From Corynebacterium kalinowskii (GTDB lineage: Bacteria > Actinomycetota > Actinomycetes > Mycobacteriales > Mycobacteriaceae), in contig NZ_CP046452.1 in assembly GCF_009734385.1 (NCBI RefSeq), positions 2,170,001 through 2,234,000 of the forward strand: a stretch of DNA of 64,000 nucleotides. Reading direction: 5' to 3'. Under the pieces are notes generated by a model. That model was given only the letters and a program-made list of their open reading frames with translations, was not told the origin of the DNA and did no database searches. Below are positions 18,532 to 27,797 of this stretch, piece by piece. The position numbers and the translations under genes were made by a program. Positions within the stretch are counted from its first letter, which is position 1. Every line of letters starts with the position of its first letter.

Positions 18532-19056
18532 ATGCTGACACGAGTCTTCCGACCTTCGTTCTACGACACACTCCCCACTGATGTCGCTCTCACCTATCCA
18601 TGCAGGTGGCTAGACCACATGGATCCGCACCACAACAGCCTCATTCCACCAAAAGTGAGCCTTGCTCACTCGCCCGTTAATCCAGAATCGCCAGCACCTT
18701 TCCACCGAGAATCTGGAACTGGGGAAATTCTAGGATTCACGGACAAAGGCCCCGAATACACACTTTTGTGCGCATTCGGATGGATCATCTATCCGGAATT
18801 CGATGCGTTGCCGCCACCGCAAAATTTGACGGACTGCGCAACACACAACGCCTATCTCGGGCGATGTCAAAAATCCGCGTACCTCAAAACCTCAAGAATT
18901 CTCGTGGCTCACGAGGACGAGCAGGTCACCGAACTGGGCACGCACACCAGCCATCTCGGTGAAGTAGCCGGCAAACTGCTATGGGGATTCAGCGCAACCC
19001 GAGTTCTGTCGAACGCGGAGGTTCCTGGGCACTTTGGCCAATTGAGTCTTATCTAA
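18532..19056 (+). CDS. Orphan hypothetical protein between gpmA and mshA
   Basis: An open frame of 174 codons filling most of the gap between the divergent gpmA start and the mshA stop, which it overlaps by 8 bp. The protein reads naturally ([40 protein letters not shown]), with two cysteines and no signal peptide or membrane segment, but I recognise no family. Codon use is less GC-biased than in the neighbours and there is no clear ribosome site before ATG 18532, which directly follows a TCTAGATAG palindromic stretch. It may be a recently acquired or decaying gene. About 235 bp upstream (18296-18531) hold only the gpmA promoter region and a GGGGATTGCCCC-type hairpin. Confidence 0.42.
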   Translation: MLTRVFRPSFYDTLPTDVALTYPCRWLDHMDPHHNSLIPPKVSLAHSPVNPESPAPFHRESGTGEILGFTDKGPEYTLLCAFGWIIYPEFDALPPPQNLTDCATHNAYLGRCQKSAYLKTSRILVAHEDEQVTELGTHTSHLGEVAGKLLWGFSATRVLSNAEVPGHFGQLSLI

Positions 19057-20317
19057 GACCCTCCGGCTGCCGATCAAAACAACCACCCACAGATTCGGTA
19101 AGGACGTCGTTATACACCGAGGCCAGGCGTTCGGCAGTGGTGGTCCAGGAAAACTGCGAGGCGTGTTCCACAGCTTCTTCGGCCATGCGGATGCGGGTGT
19201 CATCGTCATCGAGAAGTGCTGCGAGCGCGTCGGCCCAGTCGGCGGGGTCGTGGCCGTCGACAAGCACGCCCGTTTCCCCTTCCGCGACAGCCATCGGCAG
19301 GCCGCCGACGCGGGCGGCGACGACCGGGGTGCCAGTAGCCTGAGCTTCCATGGCGACGAGGCCGAAGGATTCGTTATAACTCGGCATGGCGATGACATCG
19401 GCCGCGCGGTAGACACTGACCAGTTCCTCCGGCGGGCGCGGCGGGAGGAAGCGAATGAAGCGGGAAACACCGAGTGCGGCGGCGAGATCCTGGTAGGTGG
19501 TCGAGTGAGTCGCATTGCCGGAAGGGCCACCACAGATGACGACTGAAAAGTCGCGGTTCGGGTCGCGGCGCACGAGCTCAGCCACGGCCTGAATCAGGAC
19601 GTCGGGTCCCTTAAATACCTGTAGGCGTCCGACGAAGGCGATGACCTTGGTGTGCAGCGGAATGCCCAGGTAGCGGCGGGAACGCTCGGTGGCGCGATCA
19701 TTGCCGGGGTTGAAAAGTTCAATGTCCACGCCCGGCGCGACCACAGCAACCTTGTCTTCCTCGGTGTCATAGTGCATCGCCAGATCCTTCGACTCCTCGG
19801 GAGTGTTCACCACCAGACAGTCGGCGTTGTCAGCGATCTGTTGTTCGCAAATGCGACGCGCCTCGGACTCCACTGTGTCGTGAGCGGTGCGGTGCGCGTT
19901 CTTCACCGCGGCGAGCGTGTGGGAGGTGTGGACGAGGGGAACGCGCCAGACGTCGCGAAGCAGCCAGCCCACTTGACCCGAAAGCCAATAGTGCGAATGC
20001 ACAAGGTCATAAGTGAGATCGTGGCAGCGCGTGAAAACCAGGATTCCGCCGGCGAAAGCTGCGAGTTGGGTCGGCAGTTCCTCCTTCGAAAGTCCCTCAT
20101 AAGGGCCAGCGACAATATTGATTACTCGAAGGTGCTCGGCCACCTGCACGACTTCGCCCTGGCTCGGGCGAGTCGCACGGGTATAGACGTCCACGTCAAT
20201 CCCCTGCTTGGCCAGCTCGCGGGCCGAGTTCAAGATGTAGACGTTCATTCCGCCGGCATCACCTTGCCCTGGCTGCTGGAGCGGAGAGGTGTGCATGGAG
20301 ATCATCGCAATGCGCAT
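19049..20317 (-). CDS. mshA: D-inositol-3-phosphate glycosyltransferase (mycothiol synthesis)
   Basis: Transfers N-acetylglucosamine from UDP-GlcNAc to inositol-3-phosphate, the first step of mycothiol synthesis. A 422-residue GT4-family GT-B protein: the N-terminal motif [23 protein letters not shown], the acceptor-domain [18 protein letters not shown], and the C-terminal donor-domain EX7E motif [19 protein letters not shown] with GGLP after it. Start ATG 20317 gives the canonical MRIAMIS. The last codons overlap the orphan ORF on the other strand. Confidence 0.96.
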   Translation of the reverse strand: MRIAMISMHTSPLQQPGQGDAGGMNVYILNSARELAKQGIDVDVYTRATRPSQGEVVQVAEHLRVINIVAGPYEGLSKEELPTQLAAFAGGILVFTRCHDLTYDLVHSHYWLSGQVGWLLRDVWRVPLVHTSHTLAAVKNAHRTAHDTVESEARRICEQQIADNADCLVVNTPEESKDLAMHYDTEEDKVAVVAPGVDIELFNPGNDRATERSRRYLGIPLHTKVIAFVGRLQVFKGPDVLIQAVAELVRRDPNRDFSVVICGGPSGNATHSTTYQDLAAALGVSRFIRFLPPRPPEELVSVYRAADVIAMPSYNESFGLVAMEAQATGTPVVAARVGGLPMAVAEGETGVLVDGHDPADWADALAALLDDDDTRIRMAEEAVEHASQFSWTTTAERLASVYNDVLTESVGGCFDRQPEGLR

Positions 20318-20441
20318 AGGAAATAGTGTAGGCAGATTTTCGCCCCCTGGATATTCCCTCCTGAATTATCCACGGGTGTCTACCGGCTGACAGGAAAGAC
20401 CTATACTGGCTCCAACCTACGAACCGATGAAAGGTCTTGTC

Positions 20442-22148
20442 ATGTCTGCCCTCCAATCCGAAACTTGGCTCAAGTATTTCCCGGAGTGGGTACCGCACCG
20501 CCTGGATTATGCAGACACCACGATCCTGGATTGCTACGACAACAACCTGGCAAAGAACCCAGACAAGACCGCCACGAACTTTTTCGGACGCACCCAGACC
20601 TATGCCGAGGTGGATCGACAGGTACGCCGAGCGGCGGCAGGTCTTAAGGCATTCGGTGTCCGCCCGGGCGATCGGGTAGCTATCCTGCTGCCGAACTGCC
20701 CGCAACACCTGATCGCCTTCTACGCAGTGGTCAAGCTCGGAGCGATCGTGGTGGAACACAATCCGCTCTACACCGCGCACGAGCTGGAGCACCCGTTCCA
20801 AGATCACGGCGCGCGGATCGCGATCTGCTGGGACAAGGCCGCGGGCATGCTGGAGCAGCTACGTTCCTCGACCCCGCTGGAGACAATCATTTCGGTGGAT
20901 ATGACGCAGGCGATGCCCGCTGTGCAGCGCGCGGCGCTCAAGCTGCCCGTGCCAAAGCTGCGGAAGCTCCGTAACAAAATCACGGCGGAAGCACCTAACA
21001 CGGTGCCGTGGGAGGCCCTGGTCGGTTCGGCCATCGGTGGCGACGGCAACGACATCGTCTCTCCTGCAGACATCACCACGGAGTCGATCGCGCTCATTCT
21101 TTATACGTCCGGAACCACGGGCGCCCCGAAGGGCGCGCAGCTCTCGCACGGCAACCTGATGGCGAACGTGATCCAAGGCAAGTATTGGGTTCCGAACCTC
21201 GGCGAGCAAAAGGAAGTCTTCCTGGCTGCGCTGCCGTTCTTCCATGCCTATGGCATGACCTTCCTGGTACTCGAGGGCGTGTATGTAGGCGCGGAGATCG
21301 TGATGCTGCCGTCACCGGACATGAAGCTGATCATGAAGGTGATGAAGAAGTACCAGCCGACGTGGATTCCTGGGGTACCAACGCTCTACGAAAAGATCAT
21401 CGAGGCAGCACTCGAGCACAATGTGGATATCTCCTGCGTCCGCGCTGCCTTTTCCGGTGCCTCCTCCCTGCCGGTCAGCACGGTGGAAAAGTGGGAAACG
21501 CTCACCGGTGGCCGACTGGTAGAAGGCTACGGCCTCACCGAATGCTCGCCCATCGTCACCGGCAACCCGATGACCGCCAATCGGCGCCCCGGCTACATCG
21601 GCGTCCCGTTCCCGGACACGCTGGTGCGGATCGCGAACCCGGACAACCTCGACGATACGATGCCTGACGGCACGGAAGGTGAAGTCCTAGTCAAGGGCCC
21701 GCAGGTGTTCCACGGTTACCTCAACCAACCTGAAGCCACCGCCGAGTCCTTCCACGACGGCTGGTACCGCACCGGAGACGTCGGAGTGATGGAAGAAGAC
21801 GGCTTCGTCCGCCTCGTCGCCCGCATTAAAGAGATCATCATCACAGGTGGCTTTAACGTGTACCCCGGCGAGGTCGAAGAGGTCCTCCTCGAGCACCCAG
21901 ATGTGGAACAGTGCGCCGTGGTGGGAATGCCACGCGACGACGGTTCCGAAACGGTCTGCGCCGCCATCACGCTGGCAGAAGGCGCTGCCATGGACCCAGA
22001 AGGACTCAAGGAATACTGCCGTCAGCAGCTCACCAGGTACAAGGTTCCCCGGGCCTTTTATCACTTCGAGGAGCTGCCAGCGGACCAGTTGGGCAAGATC
22101 CGGCGTCGAGAAGTGCAAGAGCAGCTCATCGCCCGTTACCGCTCGTGA
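20442..22148 (+). CDS. fadD: Long-chain fatty acid-CoA ligase (first of tandem pair)
   Basis: An adenylate-forming enzyme of 568 residues that activates fatty acids to acyl-CoA (or acyl-AMP). Motifs are P-loop LYTSGTTGAPKGAQLSH, GYGLTECSP, GWYRTGDVG, the hinge ITGGFNVYPGEVEEVL, and the C-terminal catalytic Lys in LGKIRRREV. ATG 20442 (MSALQSETW) is chosen because GAAAGG is 7 nt upstream and overlaps an earlier in-frame ATG at 20427. A TATACT -10-like element lies at 20402-20407. It is closely similar along its whole length to the next gene, from a tandem duplication. Confidence 0.93.
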   Translation: MSALQSETWLKYFPEWVPHRLDYADTTILDCYDNNLAKNPDKTATNFFGRTQTYAEVDRQVRRAAAGLKAFGVRPGDRVAILLPNCPQHLIAFYAVVKLGAIVVEHNPLYTAHELEHPFQDHGARIAICWDKAAGMLEQLRSSTPLETIISVDMTQAMPAVQRAALKLPVPKLRKLRNKITAEAPNTVPWEALVGSAIGGDGNDIVSPADITTESIALILYTSGTTGAPKGAQLSHGNLMANVIQGKYWVPNLGEQKEVFLAALPFFHAYGMTFLVLEGVYVGAEIVMLPSPDMKLIMKVMKKYQPTWIPGVPTLYEKIIEAALEHNVDISCVRAAFSGASSLPVSTVEKWETLTGGRLVEGYGLTECSPIVTGNPMTANRRPGYIGVPFPDTLVRIANPDNLDDTMPDGTEGEVLVKGPQVFHGYLNQPEATAESFHDGWYRTGDVGVMEEDGFVRLVARIKEIIITGGFNVYPGEVEEVLLEHPDVEQCAVVGMPRDDGSETVCAAITLAEGAAMDPEGLKEYCRQQLTRYKVPRAFYHFEELPADQLGKIRRREVQEQLIARYRS

Positions 22149-22151
22149 GAC

Positions 22152-22157
22152 TATACT
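22152..22157 (+). promoter_or_regulatory. Candidate -10 element of second fadD, duplicated from the first
   Basis: CTATACT stands about 42 nt upstream of the second ligase start, and the same CTATACT stands about 41 nt upstream of the first (20401-20407). Both are followed by an AAAGGT ribosome-site element. No good -35 match was found for either. Confidence 0.45.
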
Positions 22158-22193
22158 TTCTAGCAGGAAACTGCAACGGAAAGGTGACTCACC

Positions 22194-23900
22194 GTGTCTG
22201 CTTACGAAACCAAGGCCTGGCTGGACCTTTACGCGGATTGGACCCCGCACACCCTCGAGTACGGTGAGGGCACGCTTCTCGACGCCTACGACGCGACCGT
22301 CAAGGAACACGCGGATCGCGTCGCCACGAACTTCTTTGGCCGAACCCAGACTTACGCGGAGCTTGATCGCACGGTTCGCCGGGCCGCCGCAGGTCTCAAG
22401 GCGTTCGGTGTCCGACCTGGCGATCGGGTCGCGATCCTGCTGCCGAACTGCCCGCAACACGTTGCCGCATTCTTTGCCGTCTTGAAGCTCGGCGCGACCG
22501 TGGTGGAGCACAACCCGCTGTACACCTCCCATGAACTCGAGCACCCATTCCACGACCACGGTGCCCGCATCGCAATCTGCTGGGACAAGGCTGCTCCAAC
22601 CCTGGAGAAGCTGCGTAACTCCACGTCGCTGGAGACGATCGTGTCGGTGAACATGATCGAGGCGATGCCAAGTGCACAACGCTTTGCCCTGCGCCTACCT
22701 GTTCCGCAGCTGCGAAAGATGCGCGACAAGCTCTCCGGCGATGCCCCGAACGCGGTGCCATGGGAGCTGCTCATCGGCGACGCCATCGGCGGCAGCGGCG
22801 CAACCCTGGACGCTCCACAGGAGACCACAAAGGATTCCATCGCCCTGATCCTGTACACCTCGGGCACGACAGGTACTCCGAAGGGCGCTCAGCTTTCCCA
22901 CGGAAACCTCATGGCGAACGTCGCCCAATCTATGGCTTGGGTCCCGGGTCTTGGCGATTCCAAGGAACGATTCCTCGCTTGTTTGCCAATGTTCCACGCC
23001 TACGGCCTGACCACCAACGTGCTCATCGGCATATCCTGTGGCGCCGAACTGATGCTGCTGCCTGCGCCGGACATGAAGCTGATCATGAAGATCATGCGCA
23101 AGGACACCCCTACCTTCCTGCCTGGTGTGCCGACCCTGTACGAAAAGATCGCTGAGGCAGCTGAAGATGCCAACGTGGACATTACGGGCGTGCGCAACTC
23201 CTTCTCAGGCGCTTCTGCCCTCCCAGCTGCGATTGTCGAGCGCTGGGAGAATCTCACCGGTGGCCGTCTCGTGGAAGGCTACGGCCTGACCGAGTGCTCC
23301 CCGATCGTGGTCGGTAACCCGATGGACGGTGGACGTCGCCCCGGATACATTGGCCTGCCGTTCCCTGACACCATCGTGCGCATTGCTAACCCGGACAACC
23401 TGGACGAGACCCTGCCGGACGGCAAAGAAGGCGAAGTCCTGCTCAAAGGCCCACAGGTGTTCCAGGGCTACCTCAACCAGCCAGCAGCCACCGCGGAATC
23501 CTTCCACGACGGCTGGTACCGCACCGGAGATGTCGGTTTCATGGAACCGGATGGCTTCATCAAGTTGGTTGCCCGCATCAAGGAAGTCATCATCACGGGC
23601 GGCTTCAACGTCTACCCGGTCGAGGTAGAGGATGTGCTCAAGGGCCACCCTGACGTGCTTGCGTGCGCTGTAGTCGGCTTGCCACGGCCCGACGGCTCTG
23701 AAAACGTCTGCGCCGCTGTCACTCTCGTCGAAGGCGCCGCCATGGATCCGGAGGGCCTCAAGTCCTACTGCCGCGAGCAGCTCACCCGATACAAGGTCCC
23801 GCGCACCTTCTACCACTTCGAGGCGCTGCCGCAGGACCAGATGGGTAAGATCCGCCGTCGCGAAGTTCGCGAGCAGCTGATCGAGCGGTACGTGAAGTAG
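22194..23900 (+). CDS. fadD: Long-chain fatty acid-CoA ligase (second of tandem pair)
   Basis: A 568-residue paralogue of the preceding ligase with the same motifs: LYTSGTTGTPKGAQLSH, GYGLTECSP, GWYRTGDVG, ITGGFNVYPVEVEDVL and MGKIRRREV. Translation starts at GTG 22194 after GGAAAGGTG. Differences cluster around the substrate-pocket half (MTFLVLEGVYVGAE in copy 1, LTTNVLIGISCGAE in copy 2), so the two may prefer different chain lengths. The gene ends 4 bp before the stop of convergent murB. A role in fatty acid import or mycolic acid precursor activation is inference. Confidence 0.93.
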   Translation: MSAYETKAWLDLYADWTPHTLEYGEGTLLDAYDATVKEHADRVATNFFGRTQTYAELDRTVRRAAAGLKAFGVRPGDRVAILLPNCPQHVAAFFAVLKLGATVVEHNPLYTSHELEHPFHDHGARIAICWDKAAPTLEKLRNSTSLETIVSVNMIEAMPSAQRFALRLPVPQLRKMRDKLSGDAPNAVPWELLIGDAIGGSGATLDAPQETTKDSIALILYTSGTTGTPKGAQLSHGNLMANVAQSMAWVPGLGDSKERFLACLPMFHAYGLTTNVLIGISCGAELMLLPAPDMKLIMKIMRKDTPTFLPGVPTLYEKIAEAAEDANVDITGVRNSFSGASALPAAIVERWENLTGGRLVEGYGLTECSPIVVGNPMDGGRRPGYIGLPFPDTIVRIANPDNLDETLPDGKEGEVLLKGPQVFQGYLNQPAATAESFHDGWYRTGDVGFMEPDGFIKLVARIKEVIITGGFNVYPVEVEDVLKGHPDVLACAVVGLPRPDGSENVCAAVTLVEGAAMDPEGLKSYCREQLTRYKVPRTFYHFEALPQDQMGKIRRREVREQLIERYVK

Positions 23901-23904
23901 CTAG

Positions 23905-25017
23905 CTAAAGCTCGACCCCGACCCATACCGGTTCCGGCACGAGCTGCACGCCGAACTTGTCGTCCACGCCGGCCACGACGTCGCGAGCTAAGGCCACCAA
24001 GTCATCCGTGGTGGCCTCGCCACGGTTAGTGAGCGCCAGGGTGTGCTTGGTGGACAAGGTCGCGCGTCCCTTACCCGGGTAGCCCTTCGGGAACCCGGCG
24101 CGCTCGATGAGCCACGCCGCGGAGAGCTTAGATTGGTCGGTGCCCGCGACCGGGTAGCACGGCATGTTGTCCTCGCCGGTTACGCGCCGCACGTAGTCGG
24201 CCACGCGATTATCGACGGTCGGGTTGGTGAAGAAAGAGCCCGCTGACCAAGTATCGTGGTCCTCCGGATCCAGGACCATGCCCTTGCCACGACGCAGCTC
24301 CAAGACTTTTTCACGGACCTCGCCCGCAGGCCGACGCTCGCCGGGCTCGGTGGCGCCGAGCCTGCGGGCGAGCTCACCAAAGCGCAGCGGAGCAGAAAGC
24401 CCATCTAGCGTGAGCTGCAGCTCAATGGCGAGCACGACAGCGCGGGCAGTGAACTTCAGATTGGAGTATCGGTAAGCCAACTCCAAAGAAGTAGCTGGCT
24501 GCCACGACACGTCACCGGTGGCGCGGTCGAGGATGCGGACTTGCGTGAGCACGCTCGAGATTTCCGCGCCGTATGCGCCAACGTTTTGTACGGGCACTGC
24601 GCCGGCAGAACCAGGAATGCCAGACAAGCACTCGATACCGCCCAAACCGGCATCCAGCGAGAGCGCCACAACGTCATCCCACTCGGCACCGGCTTCCGCG
24701 CGCAGCAGACCAGTACCCGGATTGATGGAAATGGCATCGAAGTCGAGGACGACCGCCACAATATCTAGATCGCCGTCAGCGACAACAAGATTCGACCCGC
24801 CTCCTACGACGAGGAGGGGGACGGAATGGGCGTCGAGAAGCGTGACGAGCTTGATTGCTGCGGCCTGCGACATACAGCGAGCAGTGAGCAGTGGCTGGCC
24901 GCCAAGACGCAGCGTGGTGAGCTGGCTGAGCGGGACATCTGCGAGCTCGAGCTCCGCGATTTTGTCGATTTCTGGACGAATCTCAGCGATTTTCTGGGTC
25001 AGCAGTAGGTCATGCAC
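23905..25017 (-). CDS. murB: UDP-N-acetylenolpyruvoylglucosamine reductase
   Basis: NADPH-dependent, FAD-containing enzyme making UDP-N-acetylmuramate for peptidoglycan. At 370 residues it has the FAD-binding motifs TTLRLGGQPLL and VVGGGSNLVVADG, the CLSGIPGSAGAVPVQNVGAYG motif, the conserved YRYSNLKF, the catalytic Ser in SAGSFFTNP, and a C-terminal Glu/Pro region. Length and motif set fit type I MurB. The start is GTG 25017 with little ribosome-site signal, and the upstream gap to the divergent DUF2505 gene is only 23 bp, so leaderless translation is plausible. Confidence 0.96.
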   Translation of the reverse strand: MHDLLLTQKIAEIRPEIDKIAELELADVPLSQLTTLRLGGQPLLTARCMSQAAAIKLVTLLDAHSVPLLVVGGGSNLVVADGDLDIVAVVLDFDAISINPGTGLLRAEAGAEWDDVVALSLDAGLGGIECLSGIPGSAGAVPVQNVGAYGAEISSVLTQVRILDRATGDVSWQPATSLELAYRYSNLKFTARAVVLAIELQLTLDGLSAPLRFGELARRLGATEPGERRPAGEVREKVLELRRGKGMVLDPEDHDTWSAGSFFTNPTVDNRVADYVRRVTGEDNMPCYPVAGTDQSKLSAAWLIERAGFPKGYPGKGRATLSTKHTLALTNRGEATTDDLVALARDVVAGVDDKFGVQLVPEPVWVGVEL

Positions 25018-25040
25018 ACTTCTAACGGTAGTCTGTATCC

Positions 25041-25526
25041 ATGGCTAAGCGTAGCGAGAACACCGCAGTAATCAATTTTCCACCGGCAAAGGTCCTCGAG
25101 GCCTACTCCAACGCCGACTACTGGGCGTACAACGTGGCGAACTTCTCCACCGAACCAGGCGAAGTAAACCAGTTCACCAAGACTGATGACGGCGTTGAGG
25201 TTGTCCTTTACGAAGTCCTCCCGCAGGAACTCATGCCAGAGGCAGCCCGCGCCATGATCACCCAGGCTCTGAAGGTCAAGCGCACCATCACCCTGTCCTC
25301 CACCGGCGGCTCTTACAACGCTGATGTTAAGGGCACCCCGGTCGATTTCAAGGGCGACATCACCATCACCGGTGAGGACACCACCACCCTGGCTTATGCC
25401 AACGAAGTCACCGTCAACATCCCGTTCATGGGCCCAGCCATCGAGCCAAAGATCGCCGAGTTCTTGGGCGATTTCTTCAACAACGAGGCAGCCCTGACCG
25501 AAAAGTGGATCTCCGAAAACCTCTAA
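25041..25526 (+). CDS. DUF2505 family protein
   Basis: A 161-residue soluble protein with the helix-grip (START/SRPBCC-like) pattern of DUF2505: an N-terminal strand and helix SENTAVINFPPAKVLEAYSNADYW, then alternating strands and a C-terminal long helix EPKIAEFLGDFFNNEAALTEKW. Such folds bind hydrophobic ligands. Its ATG follows the divergent murB start by 23 bp, and the methyltransferase begins 15 bp downstream, so the two + genes are probably co-transcribed. Ligand unknown. Confidence 0.85.
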   Translation: MAKRSENTAVINFPPAKVLEAYSNADYWAYNVANFSTEPGEVNQFTKTDDGVEVVLYEVLPQELMPEAARAMITQALKVKRTITLSSTGGSYNADVKGTPVDFKGDITITGEDTTTLAYANEVTVNIPFMGPAIEPKIAEFLGDFFNNEAALTEKWISENL

Positions 25527-25541
25527 GCTTTACTCTTTTCC

Positions 25542-26333
25542 ATGGCCGATCACGCACATAACCTGCGCTTTAGCGCGTCGCGTGGTCGGCCTATCGGCGT
25601 TATTACCCGCGGCACCACGAACGTAAATAGGCTGCGCCGCTGCGACAGGTGGCTGCGATACACCCCGCTCGTTGGGTCGGCGCTGTCTGGGCCAGAGCCA
25701 CTCGCCCTGGATGTGGGCTACGGCGCCTCGCACACCACCACCGTCGAATGGGCGGGCTGGCTGCGACAAGTAAACCCGTCAGTCCAGGTCAAAGGCCTCG
25801 AGATCAATCCCGAGCGCGTCCTGCCGCCCCGTGATGGCGTCACCTTCGAACTTGGCGGCTTCGAGCTCGGCGGCTATACCCCTCATCTCGTCCGCGCGTT
25901 CAATGTGCTGCGCCAATACGACGTCTCCCAAGTGGAGGACGCCTGGGCCGAGGTGTGCTCCAGGCTGGCGCCGAATGGGTTGTTTGTCGAGGGAACCTGC
26001 GACGAACTGGGCAGGCGCTCCTGCTGGGTGTTGCTTTCCCCCTTGGGCCCGATGTCACTGACCCTCGCGTGGGACCCTTTCGACGTGGAAAAGCCCAGCG
26101 ACTTGGCAGAACGCCTGCCCAAGAAGCTGATCCACCAGAACGTGCCGGGCACCCCGGTCTACTCTTTTCTGCGCTCCCTCGACGATGCGTGGGAACGCGC
26201 CGCCGGGTGGGCGACCTACGGGCCACGGGTCAGATGGCGGGAAGCCCGCTCGCTACTGGATATGCCCATGGAACCGATTCGTCGGCGAATCCGGGACAAC
26301 GTAATTACGGTGCCCTGGGAGTATGTGGTGTAG
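25542..26333 (+). CDS. Class I SAM-dependent methyltransferase-like protein
   Basis: A 263-residue protein with a Rossmann methyltransferase core: motif I LALDVGYGASHTTT, an acidic loop after strand 2 (VKGLEINPERV), and a motif IV-like FNVLRQYD. The C-terminal third (WDPFDVEKPSDLAERLPKKL) is less typical. Substrate cannot be inferred. The Arg-rich N-terminus (RGRPIGVITRG...NRLRRCDRW) could contact nucleic acid or a negatively charged ligand. It follows the DUF2505 gene closely. Confidence 0.8.
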   Translation: MADHAHNLRFSASRGRPIGVITRGTTNVNRLRRCDRWLRYTPLVGSALSGPEPLALDVGYGASHTTTVEWAGWLRQVNPSVQVKGLEINPERVLPPRDGVTFELGGFELGGYTPHLVRAFNVLRQYDVSQVEDAWAEVCSRLAPNGLFVEGTCDELGRRSCWVLLSPLGPMSLTLAWDPFDVEKPSDLAERLPKKLIHQNVPGTPVYSFLRSLDDAWERAAGWATYGPRVRWREARSLLDMPMEPIRRRIRDNVITVPWEYVV

Positions 26334-26378
26334 GCAAACCTTGGCAAAGCCCGGCTACTTTTGCCACACTGGTTAACC

Positions 26379-27182
26379 GTGACTACTAAAATCTGGAAAG
26401 TCTTCATCAGCCTCGCGCTTGTCGCCGTCCTGCTCGTCATTGCAGCCGAGTTCGGTCTGCGTTGGATGATCAGTGACCAAATGAAGAAGGACTTCGCAGC
26501 TCAAGGCACCACGACTTCGGCCGAGCCAAGCATCTCCTTCGGGCCGACCCCGATTCTGCTCTCCCAGATCACGGGCATGATCCCGCAGGTTGATGTGGAA
26601 ACGCCCTCCACGGTCCAGATTTCTGAAGGGTCGGACGGCGCTCCCCGCGTCGATGGCGCTCCTGCCACCAAAATTTCCATCGATAACCTCAACATCAAGG
26701 ACAATGCCAACCCGACCGCAGGGCACCTGGAAGTAAATACCGAGTTGCCCGAGGACTTCCTGCTCGCGCAGGCGCAGGCATCGATGGCGGCGCAAACCGC
26801 AAAGCAGCAGGGCGGCGACTTCGCTTCCCAGTTGATTAGGGGTCTAGTGAAGATCACCAAGGTCGATGCCCTCGCTGCAGAGCAGGCCGTCAAGGTGGAA
26901 TTTACGGATGGCGCTGCCACCCTCACCCTCCGCCCGACGCTGGAAAATGGCGCGCTGAAGTTCAAGGCCGAGGATGCCAGCCTGCTGGGTATGAACCTGC
27001 CGTCCCAGGTCACCGACACCCTCACCACCGCCATGGAAAAGCAGGCGACAGAATTATCCGGCCTGCTCAAGGTCGATCAACTGCAGGTGGAGGACACCAA
27101 GATTTCGCTCCGCCTTGTCGGCGATAATGTGCCTCTCAATGAGTTGCAAGGCACCGGCGAGCCACAGCGCCCGCGCAACTAA
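26379..27182 (+). CDS. DUF2993 (LmeA-like) membrane-anchored protein
   Basis: About 267 residues: an N-terminal membrane anchor (VFISLALVAVLLVIAAEFGL) and an extracytoplasmic beta-rich domain typical of DUF2993. The family includes LmeA, a phospholipid-binding mannosyl-lipid maturation factor of mycobacteria. Two charged-loop segments follow the anchor, and a long amphipathic stretch occupies about 115-180. The GTG at 26379 places the anchor right at the N-terminus; a TTG 18 bp upstream is in frame. The gene ends 4 bp into the convergent deoC-like stop region. Confidence 0.83.
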   Translation: MTTKIWKVFISLALVAVLLVIAAEFGLRWMISDQMKKDFAAQGTTTSAEPSISFGPTPILLSQITGMIPQVDVETPSTVQISEGSDGAPRVDGAPATKISIDNLNIKDNANPTAGHLEVNTELPEDFLLAQAQASMAAQTAKQQGGDFASQLIRGLVKITKVDALAAEQAVKVEFTDGAATLTLRPTLENGALKFKAEDASLLGMNLPSQVTDTLTTAMEKQATELSGLLKVDQLQVEDTKISLRLVGDNVPLNELQGTGEPQRPRN

Positions 27183-27775
27183 AGCACGACGATTCGGCTC
27201 GCGCCCGCCGCGAGACATTCTGCCGCCTGATCCGCAGAGCCGGTGGCTTTCACCGGTAGCACGCCTTTCAGCTGCTGCACTGCCTGCGCCGTCGTTCCTC
27301 CGGCCGGATGGAACCCGGTGGAGGTTTGCAGGAAATCCGCTCCGGCCCGGGCCGCGGTCTCCGCAGCAGCCTGAATCTGCCCGGTAGCAAAAGCAGCGGT
27401 CTCCAGGATCACCGTGAGCTTGATGTGCTCCGTGATTGCCTCCCGCACCGCCACGATCTCCCCCAGCAGCGCATTCATGTCGCCGCTCGCGATCGCACCG
27501 AGATTGGGCACCAGCGCAATCTCCACCGCTCCGTTTTGCACCGCAAAGCGCGCCTCCGTCGCCTTGATCAGCGGGTGGTGCGTGCCATGCGGGAAACCAC
27601 ACACACTGCCCACTCGCAGCTGCGTTTCCGGCAGCGCGGCCAGCAAGTGCGGAGCCACGCACACCGCGGGGACGCCCTGTTCTTCAGCTTCTTGCGCCCG
27701 CTTTACGACGTCCGCAGCCACCGCCAACGGGTCCAGCACCGCGTATTCCAATAGGGACGTTATCTCCTGGGTCAT
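27179..27775 (-). CDS. deoC: DeoC-family (deoxyribose-phosphate aldolase) homologue lacking the Schiff-base Lys
   Basis: A 198-residue TIM-barrel protein clearly homologous to DeoC, which cleaves 2-deoxyribose-5-phosphate to acetaldehyde and glyceraldehyde-3-phosphate. Catalytic residues are altered: the Schiff-base Lys of the conserved FxKTSTG is Gln150 (ADFLQTSTGFHPAGG), and the proton-shuttling Asp of EVDxV is Ala87 (VEIALVPNLGAI). The second Lys (Lys176, LPVKATGS) is kept. The codon at 150 is CAA and the frame is intact. ATG 27775 is the first plausible start; the frame stays open upstream without family similarity. By known mechanism the classical aldolase reaction should be lost or much reduced. 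A regulatory or altered function is inference. Confidence 0.82.
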   Translation of the reverse strand: MTQEITSLLEYAVLDPLAVAADVVKRAQEAEEQGVPAVCVAPHLLAALPETQLRVGSVCGFPHGTHHPLIKATEARFAVQNGAVEIALVPNLGAIASGDMNALLGEIVAVREAITEHIKLTVILETAAFATGQIQAAAETAARAGADFLQTSTGFHPAGGTTAQAVQQLKGVLPVKATGSADQAAECLAAGASRIVVL

Positions 27776-27797
27776 GCCTTCACTATAATGTTCCGCT

